From Vibrio sp. PID17_43 (GTDB taxonomy: Bacteria > Pseudomonadota > Gammaproteobacteria > Enterobacterales > Vibrionaceae): DNA of 64,000 bases. Positions 7,098 to 16,371 of this stretch are shown in pieces; within the stretch, counting starts at the first letter, position 1, and the number at the start of each line of letters is the position of its first letter. The stretch covers positions 62,001 to 126,000 of the forward strand of contig NZ_LIXM01000001.1 in NCBI RefSeq assembly GCF_002608565.1. The letters are read 5' to 3'. A program made the position numbers and the translations under genes. The notes below the pieces were generated by a model. The model worked only from the letters and a program-made list of their open reading frames with translations, was not told the origin of the DNA and did not search any database.

Positions 7098-9578
7098 TTA
7101 TTTGCTTGCGTCCAACAAGCCAGACGTAACGGATAAACTGCCATCACTATTACCGTTCGTTAAAGTAAACTGAACAATTTGAGAGTTCATTTCTGCATGC
7201 GCAGGGTCTTCTTCAGCCGATCCAGGAGTGATGACTGTAGAGTGCTGTGCATTGGAAGACTCGTCGAAATATGAAGCTACTCGCGGACCTGATGAGTCCA
7301 GAGCGGTGTTTTCTAGCCCTAGCTTACTAAATAGTGGTTCTGTACCTGCAGTAGGTGTTGTGGATACACTATTTGGGATCGTGTTGTCCCCATTAGCTTG
7401 AATGCCTAAAACTGAACCAGTAACTTGAGATGCCATGTTGAAAGGATCTACGTTATCAAGAACGGTTTGTGCAGCGTATGTGAATGAGGTTAGCGTTGCA
7501 TCAATGATAGCTTTTGTAGAGGCGTCGGCGATTTCATCGTAAAACTTGTTGTAGCAAGTTCCAGGATCGATACCCTCTGCAACACACGTTGTAGCGTAGT
7601 AGCTTGTATATGCTTCTACTGAAGATGCGACGACGCTGTGTTTAATTACAGGAGCGAATGAGCCAGATTCAAGCAGAAATGGCGCAATGCCGCCACCTGG
7701 GTTTGCTAATGTTGCTGTTGTATAGCTAAACATTGGGTCAACCGGGCTGTTAAGTGAAGTATTTGCAACAGCGTATGAACTGATACCCGTAATAGCGCCA
7801 ATTGAATGACCAATGAGTGAGACATTATCCTCATTTACAGTCGAGAACGCCGCTTCTGATGGCGCCACATAATTCATTGCATATCTTAATCCCATTCCAT
7901 CTATCGCACCTTGACGAATGTTATCGCGCGCTACAGGCAGATATTCTAGGTTCATGAACACTGTAGGGTTGGATGGCGTGGTAACGATTTCTTCAGATAG
8001 ACCTCGCTGACCATGTAGAGGTTGGTCAATAGCTATTAAAGCATACGGAGTCTTACCAGTTTGCACTGCAGTGCTGATATGGCTTAGAGCTAAAGCATAT
8101 GTGCTTTCTTTAAGGTTTGTAATCCCATGTTGGTACTGAAGTAATGGTACGTTGTCAGTACCCAACCCTTTTGGTACGAACATGATGAAAGGCACTTCTT
8201 TGACTGCTCTAATTTGAGGAACCGCACTATATTGTGTAAGGATTCGCTCAGCGTCTAGTTGATTACCATTAGCTAGCGTCAATTCCGAGCCAACCAGTAG
8301 GGCCTGATATTGAGGAATCAAAAGCTGATCCGGCAATGACGTAAAGCCTAACGCAATCAGTTGTTCAGAAATTGCAGCTTTGTCAGCATCGGAGCCTGAA
8401 CTTAGAGTGTTAAGGATCTTGAAAATGCTAGGCATACCACTTCGCCATGGCTGCATTTTCCACGCATCGCCATCAACTTGATCGCTTAGGAAATAAGGAA
8501 GTTTTACGGTTCCACGATAGACTTCAATAGAGTCGAGAGTTGGAGCCATAGTCAGCGCATCATAATTCGCTTTCAAAAGAGCCGCGCTATCGGTTCCAAA
8601 CGCACTTGCAAATAGAGGATCGTTTGTTACGGCATCACCAAAATTAACGCCAGTATCATCGGCATCAATGGTGTATAGGCTATTCAAGTCATCTGTTGAA
8701 ATGTTGTTAGGGTTAGCAGTGCCTTTCCATACCCCGGATGGTTTTACTTCCGGGTTAATCGAAGTGGCAATAGCTGCTTTAGTCCCTTGCATCACGTTAC
8801 CAGCAGAAGCGGTTGTAAACCAAGATGAATAGATGATTTGGTCTTTACTTTCTACTTGTCCGTTGTCTGCAAACGTGTTTTCTATGTTCCAAATTACTTG
8901 TTGAGGCGCAGCAAGCGTTCCCGTTTGTGCCGTGGCTGTTTTCAAACTCGCGTATGAAGTAGATGTACCAAGACCCGCATTGTTACTGTCTTTGATTGAC
9001 TCAGTAAGTGCGTAAATGTAGTTGGAGGCAGGATCAAAACCTTTCAGAGGTATAACATTAATACTCTTTAAGTCTGTGCTAATAGCAAGAAAGTCAACGC
9101 CGGGAGTCAGAGGTTGGAAATTGCTGATTGCACCCGTTGAAAGGTCTACATCAACTTTTGCAACACGTACCCCGCTGTTTAAGTTTTGACTAAAAGGTGA
9201 GCCGTTTACTAAGACGATGTCATTTAGTAGCGTTACACCTTCCTTAAAATTTAAATCAAACGAGAATGGCATCATTGTGCTCCAACCGTCAGATTCACCC
9301 ATTGCTACAACAGGGTTATCCAACTCAGTGGACTCGCCTCTTGGAACTGGAATATTAAGAGTATGATCTGTTGTGTCAAATAGTAGGAAAGAAGGCAAAG
9401 GTACTGCTGCATTCACACCTTGAAGTACAAAGTCTATCGAAGCGTCACGCTCTAGGAGTTCTTGAACACTATCTTCAAAAACTGGTTTATCTGATGTCCC
9501 AGAGCTAGAGGTATTATCACCACAACCAGCAAGTAGGATCGCAGAACAAAGCAGTGATAGTTTAAATGTATGTTTCAT
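7098..9578 (-). CDS. volA: VolA-type surface lipoprotein lysophospholipase (Pla-1/Cef lipase family)
   Basis: 826-residue lipoprotein. The signal ends in SAILLAGCGDN, so the mature N-terminus is a lipidated cysteine near residue 19. The C-terminal half is an alpha/beta-hydrolase with the nucleophile elbow GHSIG near residue 590 (SLIGHSIGAITG). Large size, lipobox and position directly behind fadL match V. cholerae VolA, which is exposed on the cell surface, cleaves lysophosphatidylcholine and supplies free fatty acid to FadL. The gap to fadL is only 21 bp and a strong terminator follows, so the two form one operon. Substrate preference in this strain is inferred from the family. Confidence 0.9.
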   Translation of the reverse strand: MKHTFKLSLLCSAILLAGCGDNTSSSGTSDKPVFEDSVQELLERDASIDFVLQGVNAAVPLPSFLLFDTTDHTLNIPVPRGESTELDNPVVAMGESDGWSTMMPFSFDLNFKEGVTLLNDIVLVNGSPFSQNLNSGVRVAKVDVDLSTGAISNFQPLTPGVDFLAISTDLKSINVIPLKGFDPASNYIYALTESIKDSNNAGLGTSTSYASLKTATAQTGTLAAPQQVIWNIENTFADNGQVESKDQIIYSSWFTTASAGNVMQGTKAAIATSINPEVKPSGVWKGTANPNNISTDDLNSLYTIDADDTGVNFGDAVTNDPLFASAFGTDSAALLKANYDALTMAPTLDSIEVYRGTVKLPYFLSDQVDGDAWKMQPWRSGMPSIFKILNTLSSGSDADKAAISEQLIALGFTSLPDQLLIPQYQALLVGSELTLANGNQLDAERILTQYSAVPQIRAVKEVPFIMFVPKGLGTDNVPLLQYQHGITNLKESTYALALSHISTAVQTGKTPYALIAIDQPLHGQRGLSEEIVTTPSNPTVFMNLEYLPVARDNIRQGAIDGMGLRYAMNYVAPSEAAFSTVNEDNVSLIGHSIGAITGISSYAVANTSLNSPVDPMFSYTTATLANPGGGIAPFLLESGSFAPVIKHSVVASSVEAYTSYYATTCVAEGIDPGTCYNKFYDEIADASTKAIIDATLTSFTYAAQTVLDNVDPFNMASQVTGSVLGIQANGDNTIPNSVSTTPTAGTEPLFSKLGLENTALDSSGPRVASYFDESSNAQHSTVITPGSAEEDPAHAEMNSQIVQFTLTNGNSDGSLSVTSGLLDASK

Positions 9579-9599
9579 TGGCTTACTCCATTAATCCAA

Positions 9600-10835
9600 T
9601 TACTTGAATGTGTAGTTCATCTGTACAGCACTGATGTATGCCGCTCCTTCTGAATTAAAGGTAATTTCTTGATCCAGAGCATTTGTTTCAGTAAATGACC
9701 CTGATTTACTCTTAACGAACGCAAAACCGGCATCAAAAGTGAGGTTTTCACGCATTGCATAAGTCACGCCTGCGCTGTACCAGAAGCGATCGCTGTCAGG
9801 GATGCTCAATGTCGCTTTACCCGCTTGCTCGTCATAAGCGATACCTGCGCGCAGTGTCCATTCGCTATTCAGGGTGTAAGTGCCACCAAATGAGTAACGG
9901 TTGTTGTCTTCATATTTTTCAGGCTTGTAGAAACAAACGCCGTCAGCACAATCTGAACTCGTTGCTTTGAGTTCTTTAAAGGTGCTCCAATCGGTTTGTT
10001 GCCAACCGTAGTGGATAGCCCATTGCTCATTGAGTTGGTGGAATGCGGACAATTCGATGATCGATGGGAGAGAGATTTGTAAACGTCCATCAACTTTTGG
10101 TGCGGTAGCAATGCCGGAGTCATAGCTACTGAACTCACCGTTATCGAAGTCAAGGTCAACTTGTGAACGATAACCAAACCCGAATCGGTTGCTTTCGTTG
10201 AGCTCGAAGAGAGCACCAATATTCCAGCCCCAAGCAAATGTATCACCGACCATGCCAATCAATTTGTCTGATTTTTTCCCACCCAAGACACCAGCGAGTA
10301 CGCCTTTGTGACGAGTGAGTTCTGCATGTGCATAAACAAGATTAATACCACCACCGATGCTGAATTGCTCGTTGATACGGTATGCAACGTTCGGGTTGAT
10401 GTTGACAGAAAGTAGGGCGGTATCGCCTGCCATGTCACCAGCAGAGATATCATCCGGGTAGTCGGTAGCTACTCCATAGGTGGTGAACATGCCAATACCC
10501 CAAGCCCACTGGTCATTGATTGGGCTGATGTAATAGCCAGCAGGGACAACTTGTAGAGGGGCAACGTCATCAGCGTGTTCGTCATGAAAAGTATCATAAA
10601 CGTTTACTTCCGGATCGACGATAGAAAGCGCTCCAGAGAACTGAGCTTCTTTAAAAAGAGTCATTGCAGCAGGGTTACGCGCTAGAACGCTTGCATTATC
10701 GGCGACCGAACCTTCACCGGAAAATGCCCGACCAAGACCTGATGCTGAGTGCTCAGCAACCTGAAAACCTGCAGCATGGGCTTTACACGCTAACAATATT
10801 GAAATTGTAAGCAGAGAGCAGTGCTTCTTGTTCAT
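9600..10835 (-). CDS. fadL: FadL-type outer-membrane long-chain fatty acid transporter
   Basis: 411 residues with a signal peptide ending in KAHAAGFQVAEHSASGLGRAFSG; the mature N-terminus plugs the barrel. The FadL hallmark NPA (ARNPAAMTLF) is present near residue 54, and the C-terminus ends with an aromatic residue near the last strand (AVQMNYTFK). It imports long-chain fatty acids through the outer membrane by lateral diffusion. First gene of the fadL-volA operon. TCCTAGGAGGG-type sequence precedes the ATG (GGAGGGTCAAGG). A FadR-like operator lies in the upstream region. Confidence 0.92.
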   Translation of the reverse strand: MNKKHCSLLTISILLACKAHAAGFQVAEHSASGLGRAFSGEGSVADNASVLARNPAAMTLFKEAQFSGALSIVDPEVNVYDTFHDEHADDVAPLQVVPAGYYISPINDQWAWGIGMFTTYGVATDYPDDISAGDMAGDTALLSVNINPNVAYRINEQFSIGGGINLVYAHAELTRHKGVLAGVLGGKKSDKLIGMVGDTFAWGWNIGALFELNESNRFGFGYRSQVDLDFDNGEFSSYDSGIATAPKVDGRLQISLPSIIELSAFHQLNEQWAIHYGWQQTDWSTFKELKATSSDCADGVCFYKPEKYEDNNRYSFGGTYTLNSEWTLRAGIAYDEQAGKATLSIPDSDRFWYSAGVTYAMRENLTFDAGFAFVKSKSGSFTETNALDQEITFNSEGAAYISAVQMNYTFK

Positions 10836-11192
10836 CCTTGACCCTCCTAGGGTGTCATTATGCTAGACCGAAGTCTTTGTAATTATTGGGTGGCGAGTAC
10901 ATCAGCGTTTATGGAATAGACTTACAACTCTAATGTAACGGATATGTTAATTGTCCATGTGCTATTTTGTCAAAGATTGCACACCTTTTACGTTTTAAAT
11001 ATGATGCATAGGTCAAGTGATGATTTTTAATGTTATGTTTTTAAGTGAATTTTTTATCTAGATTGGTTAGACCAGATTTATTTTGACACTTTAACGAGAA
11101 ATGAAGTTAAAACACGTCGAGTTAACATGCTTTGTGTTCTTTTTTATTGCAGGCATAATTCGCACTTTGTGTTTGTCGCATTGGAAACCGCG
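10836..11192. other. divergent promoter region fadL / M50 protease
   Basis: 357 bp, AT-rich, between two divergent genes. It holds the FadR-like site at 11061-11077. No further operator, terminator or small gene could be supported. Confidence 0.5.
11061..11077 (-). promoter_or_regulatory. candidate FadR operator
   Basis: The minus strand reads ATCTGGTCTAACCAATC, which agrees with the FadR-type pattern (CTGGTC followed by AC) at about 11 of 17 positions. It contains the dyad TGGT-TAG-ACCA. It lies 226 bp upstream of the fadL start codon, in the fadL promoter region. FadR control of fadL is established in enterobacteria and vibrios; this particular site is inference. Confidence 0.35.
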
Positions 11193-12275
11193 TTGGAACT
11201 ACTACACATAGAATTTTTAGGAAGATCGCTTAGGCTGGAAGGCTCAATGGCGGGGTGGCAACAACTTTTTTGGGATAACACTCTGGTGTCCCAAATCGAT
11301 GCCAGTGACGATGAGTCAGGTGTTACTCGTCATCAGTTTACATTGTCAGCAGGCGAAGAGGTTTTACACTGTCAGCTTGACTGTGAACTAAATTGGCAAC
11401 CCTTTGACTTTTCATATCAAGTATCAGTCAACGATGTTCCGGTAACAGAAGGGGTGCGCAATGAAAAAGACATCGAACGCCAAGTACCAGTTGAAGCGCC
11501 ACCAGCAGAAAAGCGGTTCAGCTTAATTGGACTCGTTTCCCTTGGAATGAAGGCGCTAAAAAGTGCCAAAGTAATAAAGGTGGCGTTGGCATCTGCTAGC
11601 TTAGCCGCCTACTCATGGCTGTTTTCTATTGAGTTCGCATTAGCGCTTGTGGCGTGTTTAGTCTTTCATGAATACGGCCACATTCGGGCGATGAAGTATT
11701 TTGGCATGAAAACCAAGGGCATCTACCTTATTCCGTTTTTAGGTGGTTTAGCCTTGAGTGATGAGAAGATAAATACGCGTTGGCAAGATGTGGTTATCTC
11801 CATCATGGGACCGTTTTTTGGTTTGGTGTTAAGTATTGTCTTTACCGTGTTGTACTGGATGACTGGTGAGATGATCTTTGCTGGCCTTGCGGTATTTAAT
11901 GCTTTGCTAAACCTCTTCAATCTCTTGCCAATCCTGCCTTTGGATGGTGGTCATGTACTTAAGAGCATCACGTTCTCGATGAATACATGGGTAGGGCTGG
12001 CTGGAAGCATTGTTGCTGCTCTGCTTGGTATCTATATCAGTTATACCTTTGGTTTAACGCTGCTAGGCTTCTTATTGATGATGGGGATGCTAGAAGTTGT
12101 GATGGAGTGGCGAACGCGGCACCATAGTCATTTACTGCCGTTAACGCGATATGGTCAACTGTTCTCTTTTGCTTGGTACCTATTCTCTGTGGGTGGGTTT
12201 ATTGCCATCATCTGGTATTTTGCGGGCTTAGGAGACAGCTTACTCAGCTTGCCATTGCAAATTCTTGGTACCTAA
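11193..12275 (+). CDS. M50 family site-2-type membrane metalloprotease
   Basis: Polytopic protein with the zinc protease motif HEYGH (about residue 160) inside a membrane segment and the partner motif LDGGH (about residue 250), the defining pair of M50/S2P proteases. The N-terminal ~110 residues are soluble and beta-rich. The gene is monocistronic and ends in a terminator. I chose the TTG at 11193 (ELLHIEFLGRSLRLEG follows): GGAAA lies 7 bases upstream, and the conserved-looking domain begins at once. The longer frame from an ATG at 11127 has no good ribosome binding site and adds 22 unconvincing residues. Its substrate is unknown; no anti-sigma factor gene is nearby. Confidence 0.82.
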   Translation: MELLHIEFLGRSLRLEGSMAGWQQLFWDNTLVSQIDASDDESGVTRHQFTLSAGEEVLHCQLDCELNWQPFDFSYQVSVNDVPVTEGVRNEKDIERQVPVEAPPAEKRFSLIGLVSLGMKALKSAKVIKVALASASLAAYSWLFSIEFALALVACLVFHEYGHIRAMKYFGMKTKGIYLIPFLGGLALSDEKINTRWQDVVISIMGPFFGLVLSIVFTVLYWMTGEMIFAGLAVFNALLNLFNLLPILPLDGGHVLKSITFSMNTWVGLAGSIVAALLGIYISYTFGLTLLGFLLMMGMLEVVMEWRTRHHSHLLPLTRYGQLFSFAWYLFSVGGFIAIIWYFAGLGDSLLSLPLQILGT

Positions 12276-12285
12276 GAAAAATGAA

Positions 12286-12310
12286 AAGCGCCATTATGGC
12301 GCTTCTTTTT
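12286..12310. terminator. bidirectional terminator between convergent M50 and M48 genes
   Basis: AAGCGCCA-tta-TGGCGCTT stem with T-rich runs on both sides (CTTTTT on plus, TTTTCATTTTTC on minus). Confidence 0.8.
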
Positions 12311-12353
12311 ATCTTAATCGGTCTTTGTTTATCAACCAAAATCACCCCAAAAA

Positions 12354-13142
12354 CTAACCGCATTTAGGTGCTTTTACATTGTAAGCTGGTAATGTTTTGA
12401 TCGTTGCTTGCAAATCTTTGATGCGCGTGTTGTGGGATGGGTGAGTTGAAAAGAATTCAGGTGGTTGTGAGCCACCAGAGGCTTTACCCATATTTTTCCA
12501 TAAGTCCACACTTTGATTTGGATCGAAGCCCGCTTTTGCCATGAACTCAAGGCCGACAATGTCCGCTTCTGACTCTTGCGTTCGGCCATATGGCAGGATG
12601 ACTCCGTATTGGACACCTAAGCCAAGTGCAGACATGGTCAATTGTTGGTACTCTTTGTATTCTGAAGCGCCTAACGCAACGTTTGCTAGTGATAGACCCG
12701 CGTTCGCCAGTTGGCTTTGAGAAAGACGCTCGTTACTATGATCAGCCAAGACGTGCGCTACCTCATGGCCGATAACTGTTGCTAGTTGATCTTGGTTTTT
12801 GGCAACGTTTAGTAGACCAGTATAAACACCGATTTTTCCGCCGGGAAGAGCAAAGGCATTGACCTGGTTACTGTCAAACACGACAACCTCCCAATCTTTA
12901 AACCCCGCTTGAGGAGGAATGGTATTGGTGATCCGTTTCGCGACGCATTGAACATAAGCGTTCACTTTTTTGTCTTTGTTTATTGGGATTTCTTTCTTCA
13001 TTTGCTCGAAAGAATTTGCGCCCAGTGATGACATCTCTTGATCGGAAAACATCAAGATTTGGTTACGTCCAGTGGGTGAAGCACTGCATGCAGTAAGCCC
13101 GGCAATGGTCAACAATGTCGAGGCTTTAATCCATGTCCTCAT
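12354..13142 (-). CDS. M48 family periplasmic metalloprotease, lipoprotein
   Basis: 262 residues. The signal peptide has lipobox LTAC (lipidated Cys19). The catalytic zinc motif HEVAH is at residues 126-130 and the third ligand is in ESEADIVGLEFMAKAGFD. This is the single-domain M48C/Oma1-like architecture of E. coli LoiP and YcaL, without the TPR repeats of BepA. A role in outer-membrane protein quality control is expected from the family but not shown by the sequence. GGGAGCCGATT lies just before the ATG. Convergent with the M50 gene. Confidence 0.87.
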   Translation of the reverse strand: MRTWIKASTLLTIAGLTACSASPTGRNQILMFSDQEMSSLGANSFEQMKKEIPINKDKKVNAYVQCVAKRITNTIPPQAGFKDWEVVVFDSNQVNAFALPGGKIGVYTGLLNVAKNQDQLATVIGHEVAHVLADHSNERLSQSQLANAGLSLANVALGASEYKEYQQLTMSALGLGVQYGVILPYGRTQESEADIVGLEFMAKAGFDPNQSVDLWKNMGKASGGSQPPEFFSTHPSHNTRIKDLQATIKTLPAYNVKAPKCG

Positions 13143-13335
13143 AATCGGCTCCCTATATATTTTCTGTGTTGTTACAGTAGAATAGCGTTAACAAGTGAGA
13201 TGTTAAGGTATTTAAATTGAGTAGGTCAATATATCACTTTAGCTTGAAGCCTATCTAGAAGAAAGACTATCCTGAGCACGCTTGATAAGGGTGAAACCGC
13301 CAGTCCACAACTAAGTTTGATAAGAGCAAACAAAA

Positions 13336-13770
13336 ATGAGTATTTGGAAAAAGCCAATAAACTTGGACATTCTTAACGCGACGTCCAAGAATACAATGAT
13401 GGAACATCTACAAATTGTTTATACCGATTTTACGAACGACTCACTCACCGCCACGATGCCGGTTTGTAGTTTTACCCATCAACCACTTGGCATGCTGCAT
13501 GGCGGAGCGTCCGTCGTTTTAGCGGAAACGCTTGGCTCTTTAGCGGCGAATTTCTGTGTTGGTGAGGGCAGTTACTGTGTGGGATTGGATATTAACGCTA
13601 ACCACGTTCGTGCGATGCGAAGCGGTAAGGTGGTCGGTACCGCAAGACCCGTTCATTTAGGGGTGTCGACCCAAGTTTGGCAAATCAATATCACGGATGA
13701 GCGAGAGCGTTTGGTTTGTACTAGTCGCCTGACCATTGCCGTTAAGCAGCAAAAGACAAAGGCTGAATAA
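13336..13770 (+). CDS. hotdog-fold acyl-CoA thioesterase (MenI/YdiI-like)
   Basis: 144-residue PaaI/YdiI-type hotdog thioesterase. The active-site region reads HQPLGMLHGGASVVLAETLG, with the catalytic glutamate in the long helix after the HGG turn, as in 1,4-dihydroxy-2-naphthoyl-CoA hydrolase. The protein could serve menaquinone synthesis or fatty acyl-CoA turnover; I cannot decide from sequence. It is followed six bases later by the DUF3389 gene, so the pair is an operon. Confidence 0.85.
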   Translation: MSIWKKPINLDILNATSKNTMMEHLQIVYTDFTNDSLTATMPVCSFTHQPLGMLHGGASVVLAETLGSLAANFCVGEGSYCVGLDINANHVRAMRSGKVVGTARPVHLGVSTQVWQINITDERERLVCTSRLTIAVKQQKTKAE

Positions 13771-13776
13771 AGACAG

Positions 13777-14010
13777 ATGGTTATCGAATTCTCAATTGGA
13801 AAAATCATTGCAACACAACGAGAAATTGTCATCAAGTTGTCAGGCAATAGCATGGTGACGTTGCAAGCGCAAACGGATGCGATTCAGTTACTAGGGCGTG
13901 GGGCCAACGTTGTGCTAGCGCATGGCGCAGAGAGTAAATGGTCAATTAAGCTTGATGATGAAGCGCAATTACGCCAAATAGCACAAGAAATTGGTATCGA
14001 TATTCAATAA
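13777..14010 (+). CDS. DUF3389-type small protein
   Basis: 77 residues beginning MVIEFSIGKIIATQREIVIK. Beta-rich, with a QLLGRGANVVLAHGAESKW centre. I recognise it as the DUF3389 family found in vibrios; no function is known. It starts six bases after the thioesterase stop, which suggests translational coupling. An N-terminal similarity to PTS-type names in some annotations is not supported by any phosphoryl-accepting histidine motif that I can see. Confidence 0.75.
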   Translation: MVIEFSIGKIIATQREIVIKLSGNSMVTLQAQTDAIQLLGRGANVVLAHGAESKWSIKLDDEAQLRQIAQEIGIDIQ

Positions 14011-14088
14011 TTTAGCTATCGATGTTTGCACTTTTTGCCAAAAATGAGGAAACTTGGTTTATCGTTCAGAAAACTAAATTTCCTCTTT

Positions 14089-15795
14089 ATGAGTAGCCCA
14101 CGTTTACGTGTTCAATTCGAAACACTTTTTGAAAAATTTTCTGGTAATGATACAGAAGTTCAACTCGAAGATATAACCGAAGCGTTATTCTGTACCCGCC
14201 GAAATGCCCGAATCGTTCTAAATAAACTGGAAGAAGAGGGGTGGATTGAGTGGCACCCTGCTGCCGGTCGAGGTAAGTTATCCAAGCTTGTCTTTAAACG
14301 TAATCGTAGTGATGTAAGCGAGAACCTTGCTCGTCGTTATCTGGATGAGGGCAAGATTGGTCAAGCATTAGAAGCACTAGATAATGACGCTGGTAAACTG
14401 ACTCAGGTTATCCAAGGTTATCTTGGTTTGCGACACAGTCAAGGTGAACAAGTCGTGCGTCTGCCTTATTATCGTCCGCTTGCGATGCTCAACCCACAAA
14501 AGCCAATGCGTCGCTCTGAACAGCACATCGCACGCCAAGTCTTTAGCGGGTTAACCAAATTGGATGATAGCGAGCAACTTCAGCCAGATTTAGCTCATAC
14601 CTGGGAAGCGCTTTCTGATACCCATTGGCGTTTTTATTTACGTCGAGGGGTACGTTTTCATAATGGTGAATTGCTCACTACGGATTGCGTCATTGAGAGT
14701 CTCTCAGCGCTCGGCAGTTTAAATCTGTTCTCACACATCGAAAAAGTGCTCACTCCAGAGCCTTGGACGATTGATATTCACCTTGTACGCCCTGATAAAT
14801 ACCTGCCATTAGCATTGAGTGAGTCACAAGCAAAAGTGTTGTTGCCAACAGCGCTGCGTTCAGAAGAATTTGATAGAAAACCCATTGGCACAGGGCCGTT
14901 TTTAGTCAAAGTGAACGACGATAAACGCTTAATTCTTACTGCCTTTGATGGTTATTTTGGCTTTCGTCCGTTACTGGATCAAGTGGAAGTCTGGGTGATC
15001 GATGAAGCCTATTCATCTATGGTCTATCCGAGCTTATCTAAGCCACAGATGGATAAGCAAGCATCCAGCGATGAGGTAGAACTGGATCCTGGTTGTACAT
15101 TTTTATTGCTAAATAAAAATACAGGGATCGCAAAAGATCCTCGCTGGGCAGAGTTTTTAAGCCAGGCGTTAAACAGTTATCAAGTTTACTCACTCGTTCC
15201 TCAAGATAAAGTCATTGAGTTAGGGGTGCTGCAAGCATTCGGATTAAAGCCGGGCTGGATAGACCTTAGGCCGGTGAGTGCTGGGGATGCGCCACAACGC
15301 GAGAAGTGCATTTGTGTGGCATACCAAAAGAAACACCCAATGTTTCCTGTCATTGCAAAGGCCATTAAGACTTTACTCAAACCTCATGGTGTTGATGTGG
15401 CGTTTATTCGTTACGATACCCAACCGCCATCCCCAGAAGATGTCGATATTTGGATCAAAGCCATGGGAATTGCGACCAATCGTAATGACGCATTGGCAGG
15501 ATGGCTATTAGACTATAGTGATATTGACAAATTTAGTGCTGAATACGATTTTTCTCGTTGGTCGACGCTGGTGGATCAATGGCGTGCCGGAAAACACAGC
15601 GATTTTCCTGCACGTGAGTTAGGCAAGCAATTGGTGAAGAGCTGTCAAGTTATACCCATGTTCCATTGTTGGCTTGGTGTGAACAAGGACCACAGTGGCG
15701 CACTACAAAATGCCAAGTGCAATGCGCTAGGTTGGTTTGATTTCAGTAATGTGTGGGTGAAGCCCGAAATAGAGTACGATGGCAAAACCGAATAA
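14089..15795 (+). CDS. sgrR: SgrR-type transcriptional regulator (wHTH plus solute-binding domain)
   Basis: 568 residues with the two-part build of E. coli SgrR: an N-terminal winged helix (RLRVQFETLFEKF through HPAAGRGKLSKLVF, residues 4-68) and a C-terminal SBP_bac_5-like domain from about residue 135 (RLPYYRPLAMLNP, RRSEQHIARQVFSGLTKL). Family alignment places the start at the ATG at 14089 (MSSPRLRVQF matches MPSARLQQQF of SgrR), although the ribosome binding site is weak; upstream starts at 14026 and 14044 are the alternatives. In E. coli SgrR activates the sRNA SgrS during sugar-phosphate stress. No SgrS-like gene is visible next to it here. Confidence 0.85.
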   Translation: MSSPRLRVQFETLFEKFSGNDTEVQLEDITEALFCTRRNARIVLNKLEEEGWIEWHPAAGRGKLSKLVFKRNRSDVSENLARRYLDEGKIGQALEALDNDAGKLTQVIQGYLGLRHSQGEQVVRLPYYRPLAMLNPQKPMRRSEQHIARQVFSGLTKLDDSEQLQPDLAHTWEALSDTHWRFYLRRGVRFHNGELLTTDCVIESLSALGSLNLFSHIEKVLTPEPWTIDIHLVRPDKYLPLALSESQAKVLLPTALRSEEFDRKPIGTGPFLVKVNDDKRLILTAFDGYFGFRPLLDQVEVWVIDEAYSSMVYPSLSKPQMDKQASSDEVELDPGCTFLLLNKNTGIAKDPRWAEFLSQALNSYQVYSLVPQDKVIELGVLQAFGLKPGWIDLRPVSAGDAPQREKCICVAYQKKHPMFPVIAKAIKTLLKPHGVDVAFIRYDTQPPSPEDVDIWIKAMGIATNRNDALAGWLLDYSDIDKFSAEYDFSRWSTLVDQWRAGKHSDFPARELGKQLVKSCQVIPMFHCWLGVNKDHSGALQNAKCNALGWFDFSNVWVKPEIEYDGKTE

Positions 15796-16030
15796 CAAAC
15801 AGCCGACGAGAACGGTCGAGGTATACTGTGCCAAATGTAAAACGCAGCTTTTTAAGTACCGAAAAGGGGGCAAAGGCGCGCTGGTTAAATGCTTCAAAGA
15901 ACGCATTGTTGAAGATTGCACCCAAGAGCCTTGCATTTGCCCGAGTTGTGGACAAGAGTTTGCACGAGATACGTTAGTGAGAGGAACCCCTGCCTATAAA
16001 ATGATAGGTGGCAAGGTTACGATGAAATAG
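15779..16030 (+). CDS. small zinc-ribbon protein
   Basis: 83 residues with two CxxC knuckles (CAKC at residues 17-20 and CPSC around residue 54), a lysine-rich N-terminus and the block RKGGKGALVKCFKERI. The start overlaps the 3' end of the sgrR-like gene by 17 bases, so it is translationally linked with it. Zinc ribbons of this size often contact nucleic acid or ribosomes, but I do not recognise a named family and give no function. Confidence 0.75.
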   Translation: MAKPNNKQPTRTVEVYCAKCKTQLFKYRKGGKGALVKCFKERIVEDCTQEPCICPSCGQEFARDTLVRGTPAYKMIGGKVTMK

Positions 16031-16038
16031 AGTCCGAA

Positions 16039-16371
16039 ATGAGCGAACAACACGAATACTGCATGGTCTTGAGTACCGCGGGTACTCAGCAGAACCGAGA
16101 TGAAATCATCAAAGGCTTACTAGACGAACAGCTTGCGGCTTGCATTCAAACGATGCCGATTGAAAGCCACTACGTGTGGAAAGAGCAGATCTGTAGCGAT
16201 AACGAATGGCTATTGATTATTAAAACCCGAAAAGATTTGTATGCGTTAGTCGAAGACAAAATAAAAGACCTACACGAATATGAAGTCGCTCAAATCGTGC
16301 AGGTCCCATTTGTAGAAGGTTTTAACCCGTATCTAGAATGGCTTCGCCAGTCGACGCTGAGTTGTCAGTAG
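16039..16371 (+). CDS. cutA: CutA divalent cation tolerance protein
   Basis: 110 residues with all CutA1 signatures: an early STAG-like turn (VLSTAGTQQNRDEI), the cysteine strand LAACIQTMPIESHYVWK, and the C-terminal HEYEVAQIVQVPFVEGFNPYLEWL. CutA forms a very stable trimer; it was named for copper tolerance but its function remains unclear. It starts nine bases after the zinc-ribbon gene and belongs to that operon. Its last 39 bases overlap the convergent YjdF-like gene. Confidence 0.92.
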   Translation: MSEQHEYCMVLSTAGTQQNRDEIIKGLLDEQLAACIQTMPIESHYVWKEQICSDNEWLLIIKTRKDLYALVEDKIKDLHEYEVAQIVQVPFVEGFNPYLEWLRQSTLSCQ

